Source: Dehalococcoidia bacterium
Lineage (GTDB): Bacteria > Chloroflexota > Dehalococcoidia > JAUYDP01
DNA length: 7,172 bases
Assembly: GCA_030691805.1 (NCBI GenBank)
Contig: JAUYDP010000056.1
Location: 1 to 7,172 of the forward strand
Direction of reading: 5' to 3'
The translations under genes were made by a program, and so were the position numbers. The notes beneath the pieces are model-generated. The model made no database searches, was not told the DNA's origin, and was given only the letters and a program-made list of their open reading frames with translations. This document shows positions 1 through 4,632 of this stretch, piece after piece (within the stretch, counting starts at the first letter, position 1; every line of letters begins with the position of its first letter).

Positions 1-91
1 CAAAAGCCCTCCTTGCCGCCGCGGAAAGCTTGGAGTCGTCGGTCATATGCCAGATCAAGGCATGGGTGTCGGTGACGTAAGGTATTAACAA
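1..91 (-). CDS. PIN-domain protein, VapC-like toxin (N-terminal 30 residues, runs off the left edge)
   Basis: The minus strand from 91 encodes an open frame that continues past base 1, so only about 30 residues are visible. It contains DTHALIW followed by a DD-x-KLS-xxARRAF stretch, the typical N-terminus of PIN-domain ribonucleases of the VapC type. The Asp of DTHALIW is the first metal-binding acidic residue of that family. The start is inferred: an in-frame stop lies at 116-118 and the only standard start codon between it and the motif is TTG at 89-91, with a GAGG ribosome site at 96-99, four bases away. The TTG lies inside the end of the upstream gene (7-base overlap), which suggests translational coupling. 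By family knowledge the product would be a magnesium-dependent RNase acting on tRNA or rRNA and neutralised by a cognate antitoxin. The other catalytic acids lie outside the window, so activity cannot be judged. Confidence 0.8.
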   Translation of the reverse strand, partial: MLIPYVTDTHALIWHMTDDSKLSAAARRAF

Positions 92-369
92 CGAGCCTCG
101 AGCGTCTCCAGCAACTCACGCCGTGTGTCTTCAATGTCCTCGTGCGTTATGATCACACCTTTCCAAATACCACCCAACCGCGCTGTCCTCAGTCCTTTCT
201 TGAACTCCTTCCATTTCTGCGTAAATGGCATGATGTCAACTGCAAAGATGCAGCCCTCGCGATCCCACCAGACGCGATAGGCTCCCAGTTCCTTGTTCGG
301 TCTTCGTTTCACAGGACACAATCTCAATAAAAGTCGGTCCTGAGCTGGCACATACTGAACAGTCATCAT
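85..369 (-). CDS. Small protein between TIR and PIN genes, candidate antitoxin
   Basis: A 94-residue acidic/basic mixed protein with no signal peptide or membrane segment. Its start ATG (367-369) overlaps the stop of the TIR gene in an ATGA arrangement, with GAAGG at 376-380 six bases upstream. A second ATG follows directly, so the protein may be one residue shorter. The N-terminal half (YVPAQDRLLLRL, then YRVWWDREGCIFAVDI) looks like a small beta-sheet fold loosely reminiscent of DUF2283 proteins. The C-terminal end (GGIWKGVIITHEDIEDTRREL) resembles the tail of Phd/VapB-type antitoxins that precede DTHALIW-type PIN toxins. No AbrB or Phd DNA-binding segment is recognisable. Its position directly before the PIN gene, overlapping it by 7 bases, is the main argument for an antitoxin role. 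That role is inference from context and tail similarity; it could also be an accessory protein of the TIR gene. Confidence 0.75.
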   Translation of the reverse strand: MMTVQYVPAQDRLLLRLCPVKRRPNKELGAYRVWWDREGCIFAVDIMPFTQKWKEFKKGLRTARLGGIWKGVIITHEDIEDTRRELLETLEARC

Positions 370-842
370 TTGTCACCTTCAGAAAGCAAGAGCAGAAAAG
401 CAACAATGCCCCCGGCGACAAGGAGTGCCTTCTTCTGCTCCTCCTTCTTCAGTTTCAAGGATTTGACATATATAGACGCTTTGGTCAACGCGGATTGATA
501 ATCCTGCGGGTCGTACTCGATGTAGTCTTTCCCTTGCAAGGCTCCCAAGTCTCGTGGATCGGTCCCTTTCTCCACAAGGGGGATTACTATCTTCGGCTTA
601 GCCAATGCCCACCCAATCTCCTGTTGCACCCAAGCGGAACGCCTACCGTTCCGCGTCAATAAAACCACTACGCAATCGGCGCTGTCGATTTGTCCGAACA
701 CCTTCTGGTCGAGACCTTGGCCCGGCATGAGATACCACTCTGCTACGAATACGTCTATTTCAAACTCCGAAAGCAAATGCGCAAGGGCAATAACCAGCCC
801 CTGATCTCGAGTGCTATGACTGATGAAAACTCTGTACGGCAT
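366..842 (-). CDS. TIR-domain protein with C-terminal transmembrane anchor
   Basis: A 158-residue protein. Residues 3-125 form a TIR domain: the first strand and box 1 (RVFISHS, 4-10), a BB-loop-like stretch around 36-43 (WYLMPGQG), the strand CVVVLLT (57-63), and SAWVQQE (69-75). E75 lies where prokaryotic and SARM1-type TIR NADases carry the catalytic glutamate. A lysine-rich linker (about 128-138) precedes one hydrophobic segment (139-153) and a short tail, so the protein is probably tail-anchored with the TIR domain in the cytoplasm. Bacterial TIR proteins of this type often act as NAD-depleting effectors in antiphage defence, although some are only signalling or scaffold domains. The ATG start (840-842) has only a weak GTGAG upstream. 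The gene shares four bases with the next gene, so it heads a TIR/small protein/PIN operon. TIR assignment is firm; NADase activity and a defence role are inferred. Confidence 0.88.
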   Translation of the reverse strand: MPYRVFISHSTRDQGLVIALAHLLSEFEIDVFVAEWYLMPGQGLDQKVFGQIDSADCVVVLLTRNGRRSAWVQQEIGWALAKPKIVIPLVEKGTDPRDLGALQGKDYIEYDPQDYQSALTKASIYVKSLKLKKEEQKKALLVAGGIVAFLLLLSEGDK

Positions 843-862
843 TTCTCACTTACGATTCATAT

Positions 863-890
863 GTAGTAGCGAGGCATGCCTCGCCACTAC
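863..890. repeat. 28-base near-perfect palindrome upstream of the TIR gene
   Basis: The two 14-base arms pair at 13 of 14 positions around the centre GCATGC; the only mismatch is base 868 against 885. There is no loop and no following T run, so it is a poor terminator. It lies 20 bases upstream of the TIR start codon and could be a dispersed intergenic palindrome or an operator. Confidence 0.75.
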
Positions 891-942
891 GCGAAGAGAA
901 TTGTACTTCTCAACTGCGAAGCTCGTGTCCAACATCCCCCAG

Positions 943-962
943 AAAACGTGGGTGTGCCCACG
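943..962 (-). terminator. Candidate intrinsic terminator of the aldehyde dehydrogenase gene
   Basis: On the minus strand CGTGGG-CACA-CCCACG forms a six-pair GC-rich stem with a four-base loop and is followed by TTTT. It lies about 29 bases after the dehydrogenase stop and before the TIR gene, where a terminator is expected. The T run is short, so termination may be partial and some read-through into the TIR operon is possible. Confidence 0.55.
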
Positions 963-974
963 CAGAGGTAGGCA

Positions 975-994
975 CCAGCTTCATCCAGCTTCAT
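975..994. repeat. Perfect tandem duplication of a 10-mer at the end of the aldehyde dehydrogenase gene
   Basis: CCAGCTTCAT occurs twice back to back (975-984 and 985-994). The second copy includes the dehydrogenase stop codon (991-993). It looks like a small slippage duplication; no function is apparent. Confidence 0.7.
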
Positions 995-2466
995 ACGTCT
1001 ATCTGTGCTCGCTGCAGGCGGCCGCTGTAGTCCACGTAGATGCTCTTCCACTCGGTGTAAACGTCCAGGGCGGCCTGGCCCGCTTCGCGGTGACCGTTGC
1101 TCGTCCCGCGCCTACCCCCGAAGGGGAGCTGGATCTCCGCCCCGATGGTTCCGGCGTTCACGTAGACGATGCCCACGCTCAAATCCCGCATGGCTGTAAA
1201 TGCCTTATTAACGTCGGAGGTGTATATTGACGCCACTAGCCCAAAGCCTGTGTCATTATTGACCCGGACAGCCTCCTCCAGGCTATCAACCGTGATTATC
1301 GCCGTGGTAGGGCCGAATATCTCCTCCTGGGCGATACGCATACTGGGAATAACGTCATCGAAGATGGTTGGTAGATAGAAGAAACCCCTTTCGCATCCAT
1401 CACGTCCGCAGATATCGCCTCCGGAGAGAAGCTTTGCCCCTTCCTTCAGGCCGATTTGGGTGTACCGATGTACCTTTTCAAGTTGGCTGCGGTTCACCAC
1501 AGGTCCCATATCGGTAGTGGGTAAGAGGCCATCTCCCAGGCGCAGGCCCCGCACCCGGTCCACCATCATAGCGGTTAAGCTTTGCCTGACGGAACGATGC
1601 ATGATGATGCGGGAAGCGGCGGTGCAGCGCTGGCCGCTGGTGCCGAAGGCGCTCCAGATGATACCCTCCAGCGCCAGGTCCAGGTTGGCGTCCTCCATGA
1701 CCAGTATGGCGTTCTTTCCTCCCATCTCCAGGGATACCCGCTTCAAACTGGGTGCAGCCTTGGCCATAATGCTCCGTCCCACGTCAGTGGACCCGGTAAA
1801 AGAAATCAGGTTGATGCCTGGATGCTCGACGACCGCGTCTCCCACGGGGTCGCCTGGGCCGAGCACCAGATTCAGGACGCCCGGCGGCAGGCCAGCCTCC
1901 TCCATGATCTGGACCAGCGTCGCGGCCAGGATGGAGGTCTCGCTGGAAGGCTTGAAGACTACCGTATTGCCGGCAACCAGGGCCGGCATCAGCTTCCAGG
2001 TAGGTATGGCGAACGGGAAGTTCCAGGGTGTTATAGCCCCGACCACGCCGACTGGCTCCCGCACGGACATGGCGAACTTATTGGGCAGCTCCGCCGGCAC
2101 GGTCTCGCCGAAGAGCCTCCGCCCTTCCCCCGCCATGTAGAAGGTCATGTCAATGCCTTCCTGGATATCGCCCAGGGCTTCCGGCAAGACCTTGCCCATC
2201 TCGCGCGTCAAGAGGCGGCCAAGCTCGTCCTTTCGTTCGACCATGGCCTGGCCTGCCCTGAATAGCACCTCGGCCCGCCTCGGGGCAGGCGTCTTGCGCC
2301 AAGCGTCAAACGCCTGACGGGCGGCGTTTACTGCTTCTTCCACATCCTGGGCTGTAGAGCGTGTCAACTCGCCCAGCGTCTCGCCATTGGCGGGATTGCC
2401 GCTCAAGAAGGTTTCACCACTCTTGGATTCGGTCCATTTTCCGTTTATGTAGTTCTTGTACATCAC
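991..2466 (-). CDS. NAD(P)-dependent aldehyde dehydrogenase
   Basis: A full-length 491-residue aldehyde dehydrogenase (family length about 470-500) oxidising an aldehyde to a carboxylic acid in the cytoplasm. Visible in order: TPWNF with the oxyanion Asn149, the cofactor-binding FKPSS (171-175, Lys172), the Rossmann-side FTGSTDVG (223-230), the general base Glu247 in SLEMGG, the catalytic nucleophile Cys281 in GQRCTAAS, and EEIFGP (381-386). No key residue is missing. The C-terminal part (LPFGGRRGTSNGHREAG, 447-463) resembles semialdehyde-type members, but the substrate cannot be fixed from sequence. GTG at 2464-2466 lies eight bases from a strong AAAAGGAGG; the next codon is ATG (2461-2463, eleven bases away), so either may start translation. 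It lies downstream of the acyl-CoA synthetase-like gene on the same strand but is separated by 553 bases and has its own candidate promoter, so it is probably transcribed alone. Confidence 0.96.
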   Translation of the reverse strand: MMYKNYINGKWTESKSGETFLSGNPANGETLGELTRSTAQDVEEAVNAARQAFDAWRKTPAPRRAEVLFRAGQAMVERKDELGRLLTREMGKVLPEALGDIQEGIDMTFYMAGEGRRLFGETVPAELPNKFAMSVREPVGVVGAITPWNFPFAIPTWKLMPALVAGNTVVFKPSSETSILAATLVQIMEEAGLPPGVLNLVLGPGDPVGDAVVEHPGINLISFTGSTDVGRSIMAKAAPSLKRVSLEMGGKNAILVMEDANLDLALEGIIWSAFGTSGQRCTAASRIIMHRSVRQSLTAMMVDRVRGLRLGDGLLPTTDMGPVVNRSQLEKVHRYTQIGLKEGAKLLSGGDICGRDGCERGFFYLPTIFDDVIPSMRIAQEEIFGPTTAIITVDSLEEAVRVNNDTGFGLVASIYTSDVNKAFTAMRDLSVGIVYVNAGTIGAEIQLPFGGRRGTSNGHREAGQAALDVYTEWKSIYVDYSGRLQRAQIDV

Positions 2467-2474
2467 GGCGCTCG

Positions 2475-2483
2475 CCTCCTTTT
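2475..2483 (-). promoter_or_regulatory. Ribosome binding site of the aldehyde dehydrogenase gene
   Basis: AAAAGGAGG on the minus strand, eight bases before the GTG at 2466 and eleven before the ATG at 2463. The spacing favours the GTG slightly. Confidence 0.8.
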
Positions 2484-2499
2484 CCGCCTCCCCAGCACC

Positions 2500-2528
2500 A
2501 TTTTACACTATTACCTGTCAGCCGTCAG
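2500..2528 (-). promoter_or_regulatory. Candidate promoter of the aldehyde dehydrogenase gene
   Basis: On the minus strand CTGACG (2523-2528, 4 of 6 to TTGACA) is followed after 17 bases by TAAAAT (2500-2505, 5 of 6 to TATAAT). A start near 2493 would give a leader of about 27 bases containing the ribosome site. The -35-like box is itself one unit of the heptamer array, so the repeat appears to supply the promoter element. Confidence 0.45.
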
Positions 2529-2585
2529 CCGTCAGCCTTCAGCTATCGGCGATCAGCGGTCGGTGTTCAGCGGTCAGCGGTCAGT
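2516..2585 (+). repeat. Degenerate heptamer array (GTCAGCC/GTCAGCG type), left copy
   Basis: About ten units of a seven-base repeat, best read as (G/A/T)TCAGC(C/G/T). The first units are GTCAGCC three times, then variants, then TTCAGCG-GTCAGCG-GTCAG. There is no unique spacer between units, so it is not a CRISPR array. Heptamer arrays of this general kind are known from cyanobacteria as STRR repeats; membership in any named family cannot be tested here. Confidence 0.8.
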
Positions 2586-2690
2586 CCCCGATCTCCCCGC
2601 CCCGATGGAGGTTCTGCACGAAACACCCCGAATTTCATAAACCAGGGGTGTAAGATTAGATCTGCCAGATCTTGGGGGTGCCAGATTCCC

Positions 2691-2731
2691 AACGGATAAC
2701 GGATGACAAGAACGGATAACGGATGTACAAG
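2691..2731 (+). repeat. Direct repeat of AACGGATAACGGATG(T)ACAAG, two copies
   Basis: Two 20/21-base copies follow each other (2691-2710 and 2711-2731), differing by one inserted T. Each contains the heptamer AACGGAT twice, making this a second period-seven repeat type in the same gap. It is the left interior of the palindromic element. Confidence 0.85.
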
Positions 2732-2834
2732 GCCGGGGCTGTGCTGGCCAATGGCATGGGCCTTCTCCCATCCGTTATATCCGTTTGGCCCATTCTACGC
2801 AGGCCATCCTTACCAGATGCTTTGGCTCCAAACA

Positions 2835-2874
2835 CTTGCCCATCCGTTGTGAACGCTTGCTCATCCGTTGTGAA
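2835..2874 (-). repeat. Direct repeat CTTGC(C/T)CATCCGTTGTGAA, two copies
   Basis: Copies at 2835-2853 and 2856-2874 match at 18 of 19 positions with a 21-base period. Read on the minus strand they carry ACAACGGATG and mirror the AACGGATG repeats at 2691-2731. A further pair of AACGGAT-like units lies at 2769-2786, near the centre of the palindrome. Confidence 0.85.
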
Positions 2875-2990
2875 TCTGGCACACCTCCCCTTACTCCTCT
2901 CCCATCCCCAAACATCTATGAAATTCGGGGCGTTTCATGCATGTGCCCGTCAGCCATCAGACCCCGGCCATCCGCGATGAAAGAGGAAGA

Positions 2991-3064
2991 CAGCTTGCTG
3001 AAAGCTGGTCACATGATCGCTAAAAGCTGATAGCTGATAGCTGATTACTGATCACTGATCGCTG
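2991..3064 (-). repeat. Degenerate heptamer array, right copy, overlapping the acyl-CoA synthetase 3' end
   Basis: On the minus strand this reads as period-seven units ATCAGTG, ATCAGTA, ATCAGCT, ATCAGCT, ATCAGCT, then decays (TTTAGCG, ATCATGT, and so on). It is the same TCAGC family as the 2516-2585 array but in inverted orientation, so two converging arrays flank the palindromic element. Bases 3020-3064 are also coding: they form the last codons and the stop of the neighbouring gene. Confidence 0.8.
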
Positions 3065-4456
3065 TTGAAGGAGCTGGTACTTCCAGAGGGCGCCGAGGGC
3101 GCGCACCGCTCTTACCGGACTGGGGTAGGCGGCGATTTTCCCGGGCTCCTCCAGCTTGGAAGCCCCGTCCTGGCACCTTGGACCATATACATAGGCCGTT
3201 ATGGGCTTATTGTAGCGGGAAACCAGGTCATTTATCTCCTCCAGGGGCTCGAAGAAGCTGTAGCCAATCAGGGCGGAGTAGACGACGCACATCACCCCAT
3301 CCACGTTAGGGTCTTCCAGGACAGCCTCGCCCATCATATGGAAGACCTGGGGATAGGAAACGCTAAAGGCGGCCGGCCAAACGTCCAGAGGATTGCCAAA
3401 GGACATCCACTCGGGAAATAGGGCTGTCAGGCGTTCCATGGTCGCCGGGGTGAAGGAAGCCATCTCCAGTCCGTGGTACCCGCAGGCATCGGCCGCCATG
3501 ACCCCAAGGCCACCGACCGGAGTGAGCACCGCGATTCGCTTGCCTTTGAGCGGTGGCAGCGTGGCGAAGGCCTTGGTCAAGTCCTCTAACTCCTCCAGGT
3601 CGGCCACTCTGATTATCCCGGCCTGCCGCATGACGGCATCGTAGACCTGGTCCTGGCCAACTATAGAGCCGGTATGGGAGGCTACGGCCCTGGCGCCGCA
3701 TTCCGTTGTCCCGACCTTAACGGCAAGCACGGGCTTAACACGAGAGGCCCTGGAAGCTACCTCGACAAAGCGGCGTCCGTCCTTGACGCCCTCCAGGTGT
3801 AGGGCGATGACCTTAGTCTCAGGATCGGCGGCCAGGTATTCCAGGGCGTCAGCCTGGTCCACATCGCAGGCATTGCCCACGTCAATGCCTTTGGCGCCAA
3901 TCCACGGGACGCCCAGGGGCCGGGTCAGGAGGCCGAGATAGGTTGCGAAGCCGGACTGGCCGATGAATCCAGAAGGCAGCTTCCGGTCCGGTTTGACCAG
4001 GGAGACGAAGGCGGAGCTGAAGCGGGAGTAGGCATTGAATACGCCCATGGTGTTAGGACCGAGCACGCGGGCGCCCGCTGCCCTGGTTACCCGCAATAGC
4101 TCGTCTTGTAGGGCCTTCCCGGTTTCGTCGGCGTCGGCGAAACCCTGGGTTACCACTATCATGGCACGGATGCCCTTCTCCAGGCACTCCCGGACCGCCG
4201 GCAACACCGCATGGCGAGGAACGGTTATCATTGCCAGATCTATGCCATCAGGAGCCTGGGTTACACTGGGGTAAGCTGTTAGGCCCAAGATCTCATCGGT
4301 GCTGGGATTGATAGGGTAGATACCGCCGGGGTACTGGAGCTCTCGCAGGCACTCCAGGCTGTTGAAGAACCCATCATTACTGGTGCTTCGTGACGCTCCT
4401 ATGATCGCCACCGACCGTGGCTCCATGAAGAGCTTCATATCGTCTATAACACCCAT
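3020..4456 (-). CDS. Acyl-CoA synthetase (NDP-forming) alpha-subunit-like, CoA-binding protein
   Basis: About 478 residues; numbering here counts from a TTG five codons upstream of the chosen ATG. The N-terminal CoA-binding Rossmann domain (about 15-145) has SVAIIGAS (20-27) and GPNTMG (138-143). Succinyl-CoA-ligase-like domains follow, with GQSGF (171-175), ASHTGS (264-269) and TPVGGLGV (317-324). His266 in SHTG is where ADP-forming acetyl/acyl-CoA synthetases carry the phosphohistidine. The ATP-grasp beta domain of fused family members is absent, so a separate beta subunit, not in this window, would be needed to convert acyl-CoA + ADP + Pi to acid + CoA + ATP or the reverse. The start is ATG at 4454-4456 with GGAG five bases upstream; TTG at 4471 has no ribosome site. 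The family-like sequence ends around residue 465, and the remaining tail (QQRSVISNQLSAISF) comes from the heptamer array. The exact acyl substrate is unknown. Confidence 0.9.
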   Translation of the reverse strand: MGVIDDMKLFMEPRSVAIIGASRSTSNDGFFNSLECLRELQYPGGIYPINPSTDEILGLTAYPSVTQAPDGIDLAMITVPRHAVLPAVRECLEKGIRAMIVVTQGFADADETGKALQDELLRVTRAAGARVLGPNTMGVFNAYSRFSSAFVSLVKPDRKLPSGFIGQSGFATYLGLLTRPLGVPWIGAKGIDVGNACDVDQADALEYLAADPETKVIALHLEGVKDGRRFVEVASRASRVKPVLAVKVGTTECGARAVASHTGSIVGQDQVYDAVMRQAGIIRVADLEELEDLTKAFATLPPLKGKRIAVLTPVGGLGVMAADACGYHGLEMASFTPATMERLTALFPEWMSFGNPLDVWPAAFSVSYPQVFHMMGEAVLEDPNVDGVMCVVYSALIGYSFFEPLEEINDLVSRYNKPITAYVYGPRCQDGASKLEEPGKIAAYPSPVRAVRALGALWKYQLLQQRSVISNQLSAISF

Positions 4457-4493
4457 TTCTTCTCCGGTCAATCAGGACTGAGTTACAGGGGGT

Positions 4494-4502
4494 ATTATAA
4501 CA
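4494..4502 (-). promoter_or_regulatory. Extended -10 promoter of the acyl-CoA synthetase-like gene
   Basis: The minus strand reads TGTTATAAT: a perfect TATAAT with the TGN extension. No good -35 lies at 16-18 bases, which fits an extended -10 promoter. A transcript start near 4487 gives a leader of about 30 bases before the ATG at 4456, which supports that start. Confidence 0.65.
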
Positions 4503-4512
4503 GCTTTATCAC

Positions 4513-4529
4513 CGGGTTTGGGAAGCCCG
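4513..4529. other. Small hairpin in the divergent intergenic region
   Basis: CGGGTTTGGGAAGCCCG can pair over seven positions (one G-T wobble) around a GGG loop. It has no T run on either strand. It lies just upstream of the extended -10 promoter and could be part of a regulatory site; function unknown. Confidence 0.35.
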
Positions 4530-4541
4530 TCGCTGGTATGT

Positions 4542-4561
4542 CACTTGCATTGTCGCAAGTG
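4542..4561. promoter_or_regulatory. Dyad CACTTGC-N6-GCAAGTG, candidate operator
   Basis: A perfect seven-base inverted repeat with a six-base spacer (centre to centre 13 bases), about 70 bases upstream of the sensor kinase start and within the divergent promoter region. The size fits a dimeric helix-turn-helix regulator, and the nearby NarL-type regulator is one candidate. A weak plus-strand promoter, TTGTCG (4550-4555), 17 bases, TAGACT (4573-4578), would place the dyad over the -35. Both the promoter and the binding protein are inference. Confidence 0.5.
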
Positions 4562-4632
4562 CCCTAATCTGTTAGACTGGTGGAGGTTGGGTCGCCTGGG
4601 GGGAGGCTCAAGAGCGAATTGGGGTGAGGTGA

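Larger units (their letters stand above)
2615..2941. repeat. 327-base imperfect palindromic element with 25-base inverted ends (MITE-like)
   Basis: The gene-free stretch 2467-3019 is dominated by this element. Outer arms 2615-2639 and 2917-2941 are inverted copies matching at 23 of 25 positions (core CCCCGAATTTCATA). An inner pair, 2678-2697 and 2863-2882, matches at 19 of 20 (GTGCCAGATTC, then CAACGGAT). A third pair, 2719-2731 and 2835-2847, matches at 11 of 13. All are centred near 2778-2783, so the whole segment can fold on itself. No convincing protein is encoded inside. Similar 18-base sequences flank it directly (2573-2590 and 2949-2966, 15 of 18 identical), as if the element sat inside a split repeat array. 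It could be a non-autonomous mobile element, or a structured RNA or DNA element; no transposase is in the window. Confidence 0.75.

Noticed and set aside
863..890. The 28-base palindrome as a transcription terminator
   Set aside because: It has no loop and no T run on either strand; the hairpin at 943-962 is a better terminator candidate.
900..905. TACAAT on the minus strand as a -10 box for the TIR operon
   Set aside because: It matches 5 of 6 but has no acceptable -35 at 16-18 bases and no TG extension, so it is not annotated.
1582..2265. Long plus-strand open frames opposite the aldehyde dehydrogenase gene (also 1460-2140)
   Set aside because: They are antisense shadows of a complete, motif-rich dehydrogenase and show no recognisable domain.
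2516..2585. Possible CRISPR array
   Set aside because: The units are seven bases long, directly adjacent and degenerate, with no unique spacers, and there are no cas genes.
2361..3030. Small open frames across the gap between the two metabolic genes
   Set aside because: They cross repeats and inverted arms in several frames, lack ribosome sites and have no family-like sequence.
4457..4471. TTG at 4469-4471 as start of the acyl-CoA synthetase-like gene
   Set aside because: It has no ribosome site, whereas the ATG at 4454-4456 has GGAG five bases upstream and sits well below the extended -10 promoter.
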